DNA from: Variovorax gossypii
Lineage (GTDB): Bacteria; Pseudomonadota; Gammaproteobacteria; Burkholderiales; Burkholderiaceae_C
Direction of reading: 5' to 3'
Length of the DNA: 64,000 nt
NCBI RefSeq assembly: GCF_003965815.1
Contig: NZ_RXOE01000001.1
Coordinates: 248,001 to 312,000 of the forward strand
Positions 1 through 7,131 of this stretch are shown here, piece by piece (the first letter of the stretch is position 1; each line of letters starts with the position of its first letter). Below the pieces are notes generated by a model. It was not told the origin of the DNA. It saw nothing but the letters and a program-made list of their open reading frames with translations, and searched no databases. A program made the translations under genes and the position numbers.

Positions 1-1
1 A

Positions 2-718
2 TCGGGGCAGATCGCCTCGGGCAACCGCGACCTGTCGTCGCGCACAGAGGCGCAGGCCAGCTCGCTCGAGCAGACGGCGGCGGCCATGCAGGAGCTCACC
101 AGCACCGTCAGGCAGAACGCCGACAACGCGCGGCTGGCCAACCAGCTCGCCGACTCGGCCTCGCAGGTGGCTTCGCGCGGCGGCGCGGTGGTCGATCAGG
201 TGGTGGAGAAGATGGCGTCCATCAACGCCTCGTCGAGGAAGGTGGTGGAGATCATCGGCGTGATCGACGGCATCTCGTTCCAGACCAACATCCTCGCGCT
301 CAACGCGGCGGTGGAGGCGGCCCGCGCCGGCGAGCAGGGGCGGGGGTTCGCGGTGGTCGCTTCGGAGGTGCGCAGCCTGGCCCAGCGCTCGGCCGCGGCG
401 GCCAAGGAAATCAAGACGCTGATCGGCGACTCGGTGGACGAGGTGGAGGCGGGCAGCACGCTGGTCAACGAGGCCGGCAAGACCATGGAAGAGGTCGTTG
501 GCAGCGTGCGACGGGTGACGGACATCATGGCGGAGATCACCGCGGCCAGCCAGGAGCAGGCGAGCGGCATCGGCCAGGTCAACGACGCCATCAAGCAGAT
601 GGACCGCGCCACCCAGCAGAACGCGGCGCTGGTGGAGCAGGCCTCGGCCGCGGCGCAGTCGATGAACGATCAGGCCGCGGGGCTGGTGCACGCGGTGCGC
701 ATGTTCAAGCTGGCCTGA
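2..718 (+). CDS. Methyl-accepting chemotaxis protein, C-terminal part (5' end outside window)
   Basis: This is the cytoplasmic signalling domain of a chemoreceptor, which couples ligand sensing to CheA/CheW. The frame is open from base 2, so the gene starts before the window; 238 residues are visible. The highly conserved hairpin tip ([20 protein letters not shown]) is followed by [16 protein letters not shown], as in Tsr-type receptors, flanked by long Ala/Gln-rich coiled-coil helices with methylation-type E/Q pairs. The protein ends in RMFKLA and has no NWETF-type CheR-docking tail. The sensor domain and membrane segments are not visible, so the ligand cannot be inferred. Confidence 0.95.
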   Translation, partial: SGQIASGNRDLSSRTEAQASSLEQTAAAMQELTSTVRQNADNARLANQLADSASQVASRGGAVVDQVVEKMASINASSRKVVEIIGVIDGISFQTNILALNAAVEAARAGEQGRGFAVVASEVRSLAQRSAAAAKEIKTLIGDSVDEVEAGSTLVNEAGKTMEEVVGSVRRVTDIMAEITAASQEQASGIGQVNDAIKQMDRATQQNAALVEQASAAAQSMNDQAAGLVHAVRMFKLA

Positions 719-748
719 ACCGGCCTCGTATCGGCCCTGAGCCGGCCC

Positions 749-772
749 TGAGCCGGCGGCGTGCCCGGCTCA
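749..772. terminator. Hairpin between convergent genes, possible weak terminator
   Basis: TGAGCCGG (749-756) and CCGGCTCA (765-772) form a perfect 8-bp stem with an 8-base loop, in the 56-base gap between the convergent chemoreceptor and Ivy-type genes. No T-run follows on either strand, so intrinsic termination would be weak. The short direct repeat CCCTGAGCCGG just upstream suggests local slippage. Confidence 0.35.
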
Positions 773-774
773 GC

Positions 775-1623
775 TCAGTTCGACTTGCGCCACTGCTCGC
801 GCCAGAGTTTGTCGAGCTGGGGCGCGAGCGCCGAGGGAGGCGCGCCCACCAGGCGGTTGCCGCCGTTGCGCTGCACCAGGCCGTAGATGCGGCCCGAGCC
901 CTGGTCGTAGAGCGCGATCGCGTTGTTGTCGTAGCAGTCGTGCGGCTTGCAGAAGGCGTGCAGCAGGTAGCGCGTGCCGTCGATCGTCACCCATTGCGGC
1001 TCCGGTGCCGGGCCTTCGCGGCGCACCAGCCAGCGCTCGTTCTCGCGCGTGCCCAGCGCGGCGCGCCAGGCCTTCTGCATGGCGGGGCCCTGCGCCAGCG
1101 CGGCGGGGCTTCCGGTGGGCGGGGGCGGCACCTTGGCGGCCGGTTCTGCGGGAGGGGGCAGCGCCCGCTCGGCGCCGTTGCAGCGCCAGTAGCGCAGCTT
1201 CATCATCTCGGGGCCGAGCTGGCCGGCAACCGGCTTGTCGGCATCGATCGTGATGTGCTGGCCGCGCGATCCGCGGTAGACGAGGAAGGTCAGCGCGCCG
1301 GCCTTGCCCGACTCGCCGACGAGCGCCACGTCGAAGCCCGCGGGCGGCGGGCTGTTGCCGAAGAGGCTGTAGATCGTCTGCGGCTCGCGGGCGACCACGC
1401 GGCGCTTGCCGCTCTCGGCGATCAGCGTGTCCTGGCGCACCTGCAGCGTGGGCGCCGAGTTGTCGGCGCAGTTGGCGGACCAGCGGCCCGTGTACTGCTC
1501 GACGTTGTTGGGAAACTGCGTGCCGCCCTGCTGCGACCAGGCCGAGGCCGGGAGCAGCGCAGCCAGCAGGGCCGCGCCCAGCAGCGTGCGGGTGTTCGTC
1601 GATGTGGTCTTGCTTCTGGTCAT
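775..1623 (-). CDS. Exported protein with C-terminal Ivy-type lysozyme inhibitor domain
   Basis: A 282-residue secreted protein. Residues 1-30 form a signal peptide (basic start, Leu/Ala-rich core, ASAWS before QQ). The C-terminal third carries CKPHDC (225-230), the inhibitory loop signature of Ivy-type inhibitors of C-type lysozyme, followed by the usual YDNNAIALYD strand. Family members are normally about 130-160 residues. Here a further domain of about 110 residues (roughly 45-150, with Cys52 and Cys148 likely to pair) and a Pro-rich linker (156-172) precede it. The likely role is periplasmic protection against lysozyme; the N-terminal domain is unassigned. The ATG at 1623 gives a clean signal peptide. 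It lies 26 bases after nth on the same strand. Confidence 0.8.
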   Translation of the reverse strand: MTRSKTTSTNTRTLLGAALLAALLPASAWSQQGGTQFPNNVEQYTGRWSANCADNSAPTLQVRQDTLIAESGKRRVVAREPQTIYSLFGNSPPPAGFDVALVGESGKAGALTFLVYRGSRGQHITIDADKPVAGQLGPEMMKLRYWRCNGAERALPPPAEPAAKVPPPPTGSPAALAQGPAMQKAWRAALGTRENERWLVRREGPAPEPQWVTIDGTRYLLHAFCKPHDCYDNNAIALYDQGSGRIYGLVQRNGGNRLVGAPPSALAPQLDKLWREQWRKSN

Positions 1624-1649
1624 CCGTTGTCGTGTTCTGTCTTTGTCTC

Positions 1650-2297
1650 TCAGGCCGTCTTCGGGGCGGGCGTCTTGGGCTTGTAGGAGCAGAAGGTCGC
1701 CACCGCGCATTCCCAGCAGCGCGGCTTGCGAGCCACGCAGATGTAGCGGCCGTGCAGGATCAGCCAGTGATGCGCATGAAGACGGTACTCCAGAGGGACG
1801 CGTTTCTCGAGCTTCAGTTCCACTTCCAGCGGGGTCTTGCCCGGCGCTAGGCCGGTACGGTTGCCCACGCGGAAGATGTGCGTGTCGACCGCGATGGTCG
1901 CTTCGCCGAAGGCCACGTTGAGCACCACGTTCGCCGTCTTGCGGCCTACGCCCGGCAGCGCTTCCAGCTCGGCGCGGGTGCGTGGCACTTCGCCGCCGTG
2001 CTGCTCCACCAGCATGCGGCAGGCCTCGACGAGGTGCCTGGCCTTGCTGCGGTACAGGCCGATGGTCTTGATGTATTCCTCCAGCCCCTCGACCCCCAGG
2101 TCGAGGATGGCCTGCGGGGTGTTCGCCACCGGAAAGAGCTTGCGGGTGGCCTTGTTCACGCCCACGTCGGTGGCCTGCGCCGACAGCAGCACGGCGGCCA
2201 GCAGCTCGAAGGGAGTGCTGTATTCCAGCTCGGTCTCGGGCGTGGGGTTGGCCGCCTGCAGGGTGGCGAAGAAGAGGGGGATGTTGTCTTTTTTCAT
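1650..2297 (-). CDS. nth: Endonuclease III (DNA glycosylase/AP lyase)
   Basis: Base-excision repair enzyme removing oxidised pyrimidines and cutting the abasic site. It has 215 residues, close to the E. coli length of 211. The helix-hairpin-helix LPGVGRKTANVV contains Lys120, the Schiff-base residue, and Asp138 lies in VDTHIFRV. Cys187, Cys194, Cys197 and Cys203 give the C-x6-C-x2-C-x5-C ligand set for the [4Fe-4S] cluster. All six positions have the same numbers as in E. coli Nth, so the start at 2297 (MKKDNIP) is well supported. The lysozyme-inhibitor gene follows on the same strand. Confidence 0.97.
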   Translation of the reverse strand: MKKDNIPLFFATLQAANPTPETELEYSTPFELLAAVLLSAQATDVGVNKATRKLFPVANTPQAILDLGVEGLEEYIKTIGLYRSKARHLVEACRMLVEQHGGEVPRTRAELEALPGVGRKTANVVLNVAFGEATIAVDTHIFRVGNRTGLAPGKTPLEVELKLEKRVPLEYRLHAHHWLILHGRYICVARKPRCWECAVATFCSYKPKTPAPKTA

Positions 2298-2419
2298 GGG
2301 GCGTCGTAACGGCAGCGGGCAAAGGCGGCAGGCGCAATATATCGTCGAAAGCGGATAGCCTTACGCAGCTTTATTGACTGCGCTTTGGCGACAATGCCAC
2401 CCAGAAAGTGAGACTGACC

Positions 2420-3607
2420 ATGCAATTCGCCTCCCGCCTCGACAACGTCGAGACCTCCGCCATCCGCGAACTCTTCAAGCTGCTGGGCAAGCCCGGCATC
2501 ATCAGCTTCGCGGGCGGCTTTCCCGACAGCGCCATGTTCGACGTCGAGGGCCTCAAGGAGGCGAGCCAGAAGGCACTCACGGAGGAAGCCGGCGGCGCCC
2601 TGCAGTACGGCGCGACCGAAGGCTACGAGCCGCTGCGCACCCAGCTCAGCGCCTTCATGAAGACAAAAGGCGTCGACGTCGAGTCCAACGGCCTGATCGT
2701 CACCACCGGCAGCCAGCAGGCGCTGGACCTGCTGGGCAAGACCATGATCTCGCCCGGCGACAAGGTGATCGTCGAGGGCCCGACCTTCCTGGCCACCATC
2801 CAGTGCTTCCGCCTCTACGGCGCCCAGCTCATCAGCGCTCCCATCGACGCCAACGGCGTGAAGACCGACGAGCTCGAGAAGCTCATCGCCGAGCACAAGC
2901 CCAAGCTCGTGTACCTGATTCCCACCTTCGGCAACCCCAGCGGCGCCACGCTGAGCCTGGAGCGCCGCAAGAAGGTGCTCGAGCTGGCCGTGAAGTACCA
3001 GACGCTGATCGTCGAGGACGACCCGTACGGCGACCTCTACTTCGGCGAAGCGCCGCCGCCTTCGATCATGGCGCTGAGCAAGGACGTGTCCGGCAGCCGC
3101 GAACTGCTGGCGCACTGCGGCAGCCTGAGCAAGGTTCTGAGCCCCGGCCTGCGCATCGGCTGGATGATCGCCCCGCCCGAGCTGCTGGCCAAGGCCACCA
3201 TGTGCAAGCAGTTCAGCGACGCGCACACCAGCACCTTCGCGCAGGCCACGGCCGCCCAGTACCTCAAGAGCGGCCGCATGCCCCGCACGCTGGCGCATGT
3301 TCGCGAGGTCTACGGCCAGCGCGCGCAGGCCATGGGCGCGGCGCTCAAGCGCGAACTGGGTGATGCCGTGAGCTTCACGCAGCCCAACGGCGGTCTGTTC
3401 TTCTGGGCCCGTCTCACGGGCGCCAACGGCAAGCTGGCCGATGCGAACGAGTTGGCCAAGCGCGCCATCGAGAAGCTCGTGGCCTTCGTGCCCGGCGCGC
3501 CGTTCTTCGCGGAAAAGCCCGACGTCGCCACGCTGCGCCTGAGCTTTGCGACGGCCGACGTGGCGAAGATCGAAGAGGGCGTGAAGCGCCTCGGGCAGGC
3601 GCTGTAA
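2420..3607 (+). CDS. PLP-dependent class I/II aminotransferase, 2-aminoadipate/MocR-like branch
   Basis: Fold-type I aminotransferase of 395 residues without a DNA-binding domain. Visible signatures are GFPDSAMF near residue 33, TTGSQQALDLL near 95, GNPSG (171-175), the cofactor-binding VEDDPYGDLYF (198-208) and SLSKVLSPGLRIGW with the likely PLP lysine at Lys238. This pattern is typical of 2-aminoadipate and aromatic/branched-chain aminotransferases; the substrate cannot be read from sequence. The start is taken at ATG 2420; an in-frame GTG at 2408 is an alternative. It is transcribed away from nth, and no partner gene reveals the pathway. Confidence 0.88.
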   Translation: MQFASRLDNVETSAIRELFKLLGKPGIISFAGGFPDSAMFDVEGLKEASQKALTEEAGGALQYGATEGYEPLRTQLSAFMKTKGVDVESNGLIVTTGSQQALDLLGKTMISPGDKVIVEGPTFLATIQCFRLYGAQLISAPIDANGVKTDELEKLIAEHKPKLVYLIPTFGNPSGATLSLERRKKVLELAVKYQTLIVEDDPYGDLYFGEAPPPSIMALSKDVSGSRELLAHCGSLSKVLSPGLRIGWMIAPPELLAKATMCKQFSDAHTSTFAQATAAQYLKSGRMPRTLAHVREVYGQRAQAMGAALKRELGDAVSFTQPNGGLFFWARLTGANGKLADANELAKRAIEKLVAFVPGAPFFAEKPDVATLRLSFATADVAKIEEGVKRLGQAL

Positions 3608-3620
3608 AAGACGCTGTCGA

Positions 3621-3848
3621 TCAGGGGGACCGGTGCAGCCTGGGCGCTGCAAGCAGGTCCAGGTTGTCTGAAATGGCCGCATCCACGTTCGGATAGCGGC
3701 CTTTCATTTTCGAGAGCGTCATGATGGTCTGCAGCGCCTTCAGGTCCTTGACCGAGGGCGCGACCTTGATCTGCGCGATGGCGGCGGTGGGATTCCCGCC
3801 GTTGATCAATGCCATCACCTTGCTTGCCCAGTCGTTTGCGCGCGCCAT
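3621..3848 (-). CDS. Small hypothetical protein (75 aa)
   Basis: Not recognised. The frame continues upstream to 3887, but the ATG at 3848 has AGGTGA six bases before it, giving MARANDWASKVMAL and 75 residues. The composition is that of a small soluble helical protein (A, K, L-rich, no Cys, no membrane segment). It faces the aminotransferase gene end to end (13 bases between stops), and the deacetylase gene lies beyond on the same strand. Third-position GC bias fits a real gene. No function is proposed. Confidence 0.6.
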   Translation of the reverse strand: MARANDWASKVMALINGGNPTAAIAQIKVAPSVKDLKALQTIMTLSKMKGRYPNVDAAISDNLDLLAAPRLHRSP

Positions 3849-3915
3849 GTCTTTCACCTGCTTTCGTTCGAGGCACCGACTGTACACAGCGCGGCACCCA
3901 TAGCCGCGAGGGCGG

Positions 3916-4938
3916 TCACGCGGCGGCCGCGAATCCCCCGAAGAAGGCGCGCGCGTTGGCTTCCAGGCTCTCGAGGTGATAGCCGCCTTCCTGGACGATC
4001 AAGGTCGGCAGGTCAAGCGCGCCGATGGCCTTGCCCAGCCGGCCGAAGCCTTCGGTCGTCACTGCAACCTGCGATTGCGGATCGTCCTTGTAGATGTCGA
4101 AACCCAGCGCCAGCACGAGCGCGTCGGGCGCGAAGCGCTGCAGCGCCTGCGTCGCGTCGTCGAGCCGGTCGAAGAAGGCCGATTCCGGCGAGCCGTGCGG
4201 CATCGGGAAGTTGAGGTTGAAACCCTCGCCATCGTCGGCACCGCGCTCGTCGTCGTAGCCGGCCACCGCCGGATAGAAGTTGGTCGGGTCGCCGTGGATC
4301 GACACGTACAGCACGTCGCTGCGGCCGTAGAAGATTTCCTGCACGCCCTGGCCATGGTGCATGTCGGTGTCTAGCACCGCCACGCGGGCGAATCGCCCGC
4401 GCAGCGCCTGGGCGGCGATGGCGGCGTTGTTGAGGTAGCAGAAGCCGCCGGCGGCCTCGACGCGCGCATGGTGGCCGGGAGGACGGCACAGCGCATAGGC
4501 CGCGCGTGCTCCGTCGTTGATGGCCGCTGCGCCGGCCACCGCGCTCTGGGCCGACCAGTACGCCGAGCGCCACGTCTCTGCGCCCACCGGGCAGCTGCCG
4601 TCGGCCAGGTAGCGCGCCGCCTTGGCGAGGATGCCGCGCAGGCGATTGGGCTCGCGCACGAAGATGTTGGACATCACCTCGTCGCCCCAGTCGGACGGCA
4701 TCTGCTTCCATTCGGCATGGGCTTCCTCGAGGAAGCGCAGGTAGTCGGCGCCGTGCACAGCTGCAATGGGCGCCATGCCGGCATCGGCCGGCGTCCGCAG
4801 GTCGAAGCCGAGCGATCGTGTGGCTTCCACGAGCCGCAGCGCGCGCTCCGGGACTTCCTGCGGGGTGCGCATCTGTCCGCGCGACAGGTAGCTGCGCGGA
4901 TGGTGCAAGAGTTGTTCCGGATGAAAGAAGGTCTGCAT
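3916..4938 (-). CDS. Histone deacetylase family protein, acetylpolyamine amidohydrolase-like
   Basis: Zinc hydrolase of the arginase/deacetylase fold, 340 residues. RPPGHHA holds the tandem general-base histidines His156-His157. Zinc ligands are Asp192 and His194 (in DTDMHHG) and Asp281 (in GFDIYKDDP); the oxyanion tyrosine is Tyr320 in EGGY. Spacing and the HGDPTNFYP and GYDDERG segments resemble Mycoplana acetylpolyamine amidohydrolase more than eukaryotic HDACs, so deacetylation of polyamines or another small N-acetylated amine is likely. The ATG at 4938 gives the family N-terminus (MQTFFHPEQ). It diverges from the DUF6172 gene 90 bases away. Confidence 0.9.
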   Translation of the reverse strand: MQTFFHPEQLLHHPRSYLSRGQMRTPQEVPERALRLVEATRSLGFDLRTPADAGMAPIAAVHGADYLRFLEEAHAEWKQMPSDWGDEVMSNIFVREPNRLRGILAKAARYLADGSCPVGAETWRSAYWSAQSAVAGAAAINDGARAAYALCRPPGHHARVEAAGGFCYLNNAAIAAQALRGRFARVAVLDTDMHHGQGVQEIFYGRSDVLYVSIHGDPTNFYPAVAGYDDERGADDGEGFNLNFPMPHGSPESAFFDRLDDATQALQRFAPDALVLALGFDIYKDDPQSQVAVTTEGFGRLGKAIGALDLPTLIVQEGGYHLESLEANARAFFGGFAAAA

Positions 4939-5028
4939 GGATGACTCGGCATGGCTGCCGCGGAATGGGCCCGTCGGCCATGGTAGCCAGCAAGTTCGGT
5001 GCCCATTCCACATTGGTTACGATCACCC

Positions 5029-5352
5029 ATGAGAAAAACCTTCCAGCTTCAGGTCGAGGGCAAGCACCCCGACCGTCTACTCGAAGCCATCAAGCACGAG
5101 ATCCGCAAGTACATCAAGCGCGAACGGCGGCGCGCATTGCCCGAAGGCGCCGACTTCTGGGACTTCGACTGCAGGTTCGGCGCATCGCAGGAATCGGCCG
5201 AAGTCATTCACCTTTCCGCCATCACCGGCCTCATCGACGGCGTGGCGAAAGAGGCCGGCAAGCAGTTCTACATCGAGATCCTGGCCAGGCCCGGCAAGCG
5301 CAAGCCGCGCCCCGCCGGCGAGGCAGCGGCGTCGCCCGACGCCGAGGACTGA
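5029..5352 (+). CDS. DUF6172-type conserved small protein (107 aa)
   Basis: A conserved proteobacterial protein of unknown function. It begins MRKTFQLQVEGKHPDR and has a basic central segment (KYIKRERRRALP) followed by WDFDCRFG. The DUF6172 assignment is from memory of the family and was not searched. There is no signal peptide, Cys cluster or membrane segment, so it is probably cytosolic. The tail (KRKPRPAGEAAAS) is low-complexity and probably disordered. The ATG at 5029 is the natural start. The gene ends seven bases before the stop of the convergent dehydrogenase gene. Confidence 0.72.
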   Translation: MRKTFQLQVEGKHPDRLLEAIKHEIRKYIKRERRRALPEGADFWDFDCRFGASQESAEVIHLSAITGLIDGVAKEAGKQFYIEILARPGKRKPRPAGEAAASPDAED

Positions 5353-5359
5353 CCCCCGC

Positions 5360-6424
5360 TCAGACCAGCGCCTGCGCCAGCCGCAGGCCGTGGCGCTGCT
5401 CCGCATCCTGCAGCGAGCGCGCGATCGACGGGTGCAGCCGCACCCCGTCGTTCGACTGAACTTCCCGACGCTTCAATCCGCCTTCGCCCGGCAGCCGCAC
5501 AGGCTTCGCCGGGTCGATGGGCACGTTGCCGCGGCACTTTGCCGCCACATGGTCCATCTGGCGCAGGAAGGCCTCCTTGCCGCCGAAGGCGTTCAGGTCG
5601 TGCAGCGTGATGTGCACCGTCGCGCCCCAGCCCTCGGGCGCGTCGGCTCGGCCGTGGCCCGCGAGGCCGGCCGTGAGCGTTTCCACCAGCAGTGCCATGC
5701 CGTAGCCCTTGTGGCCGTGGCTCAGCCCGCCCACGGGCAGCAGCGTGCCGGGCGGCTGGTCGAACAGCACCTGCGGGTCGTTCGTGGGCTTGCCGGCGGC
5801 GTCGATCAGCCATTCCTCCGCGAAGGTCTCGCCGGCCGCGCGCTTGCGGTTGCTCATGCCGTTGGTGGTGATGGAGGCCGAGATGTCGACCATCACGCCG
5901 CCCTGCGACAGCGGAAAACCCATGGCCAGCGGGTTCGGCGTGAACACCGCCTGCGTGCCGCCGAAGGGCGCGACGCTGGCGGCGTTGGGGTCGGAGCAGG
6001 CCAGCAGCATGAGCATGTCTTCCTGCAGCGCGCGCAGCATGTAGACGGCGAGGCAGGCGATGTGGTGGCTGCGGCGGATGACCAGGGAGGCCGTGCCCAG
6101 TTCGCGGGCGCGCGGCACGAGCAGGTCCATGCCCTGGTCCATGAGCCAGGGGCCGGGCAGGCGCTTGCCGTCCCACAGCACGGCGGCGGGGCGGTCGGAC
6201 AGCACCTCGGGGGCGCCGTCGCGCGTCATGCCGCCGGATTCCAGTTCCTTGACGTACCCCGCCAGCAGCGCGAGGCCGTGCGTGTCGTGGCCCAGCAGGT
6301 CGCCTTCGACCAGCGTGCGGGCCACGCTGTCGGCCTTCGACGGGGCGAGCCCGGCCTTCTGCAGCAGGGCGCTGGCGTAGTCCTTGAGCGCGTCGGCGCG
6401 ATAGAGCGGGGCGGTGTCGGTCAT
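5360..6424 (-). CDS. Ldh family oxidoreductase (malate/L-lactate/ureidoglycolate dehydrogenase type)
   Basis: NAD(P)-dependent 2-hydroxyacid dehydrogenase of the non-Rossmann malate/L-sulfolactate/ureidoglycolate family, 354 residues. GHDTHGLALL near residue 45 holds the catalytic-type histidine, and RSHHIACLAVYML, DISASITTNGM and GHKGYGMALLVETL are characteristic. Substrate is not determinable; lactate, malate, ureidoglycolate and delta-1-piperideine-2-carboxylate are all possible in this family. Its ATG overlaps the serB stop by four bases (ATGA, 6421-6424), so it is the third gene of an mfd-serB-ldh unit and is probably translationally coupled. Confidence 0.88.
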   Translation of the reverse strand: MTDTAPLYRADALKDYASALLQKAGLAPSKADSVARTLVEGDLLGHDTHGLALLAGYVKELESGGMTRDGAPEVLSDRPAAVLWDGKRLPGPWLMDQGMDLLVPRARELGTASLVIRRSHHIACLAVYMLRALQEDMLMLLACSDPNAASVAPFGGTQAVFTPNPLAMGFPLSQGGVMVDISASITTNGMSNRKRAAGETFAEEWLIDAAGKPTNDPQVLFDQPPGTLLPVGGLSHGHKGYGMALLVETLTAGLAGHGRADAPEGWGATVHITLHDLNAFGGKEAFLRQMDHVAAKCRGNVPIDPAKPVRLPGEGGLKRREVQSNDGVRLHPSIARSLQDAEQRHGLRLAQALV

Positions 6425-7131
6425 TTCAGTATTTCCAGCACGCGGTCGAGGCCGCCTTCGTTGATGGCCACCATGGCCTGTTCGCGCACCTTCGGCTTGG
6501 CGTGATAGGCCACCGAGAGGCCGGCCTCGCCCATCATCGGCAGGTCGTTGGCGCCGTCGCCCACGGCGATGGTCTCCTGCGGCGAGATGCCCATCAGCGA
6601 GGCCACCTCGAGCAGCGTGCGGCGCTTCTCGGCGCCGTCGCAGATGTCGCCCCAGCTCTGCGTGACGACCTCGCCGGTGAGCTTGCCGTCGGCCTCGTCG
6701 AGCAGGTTGGAGCGCGCGAAGTCGATGCCCAGGCGGTCCTTCACGCGGTTGGCGAAGAAGGTGAAGCCGCCCGACACCAGCAGCACCTTGAGGCCGGCCG
6801 CCTTGCACGCGGCCACCAGTTCGCTCGCGCCGGGGTTGAGCTTCAGGCGCTGGTCGTACACCTGCTGCAGCGCCTCGACCGGCACGCCTTTCAGCAGCGC
6901 CACGCGGCGGCGCAGGCTTTCCTTGAAGTCCTTGATCTCGCCGCGCATGGTGGCTTCGGTGATGGCTGCCACCTCGGCCTTCTTGCCGACGGCATCGGCG
7001 ATCTCGTCGATGCATTCGATGTTGATCAGCGTCGAGTCCATGTCGAACGCGATCAGCCTGAAGTCGGCGAGCTTCAGCGGCGGCTTCACGCGCTGGATGA
7101 CGAGGCCGGGGGAGATTTCAGTAGCGCTCAT
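6421..7131 (-). CDS. serB: Phosphoserine phosphatase
   Basis: HAD-superfamily hydrolase catalysing the last step of serine biosynthesis. The nucleophile motif FDMDSTLIN carries Asp30 and Asp32; motif II is VLLVSGGFTFF and motif III is AVGDGANDLPM. At 236 residues it has only a short N-terminal stretch before the HAD core, not the full ACT-type extension of E. coli SerB. Start and stop each share four bases with a neighbour (ATGA at 7128-7131 with mfd, and at 6421-6424 with the dehydrogenase), indicating tight co-translation. Confidence 0.95.
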   Translation of the reverse strand: MSATEISPGLVIQRVKPPLKLADFRLIAFDMDSTLINIECIDEIADAVGKKAEVAAITEATMRGEIKDFKESLRRRVALLKGVPVEALQQVYDQRLKLNPGASELVAACKAAGLKVLLVSGGFTFFANRVKDRLGIDFARSNLLDEADGKLTGEVVTQSWGDICDGAEKRRTLLEVASLMGISPQETIAVGDGANDLPMMGEAGLSVAYHAKPKVREQAMVAINEGGLDRVLEILK

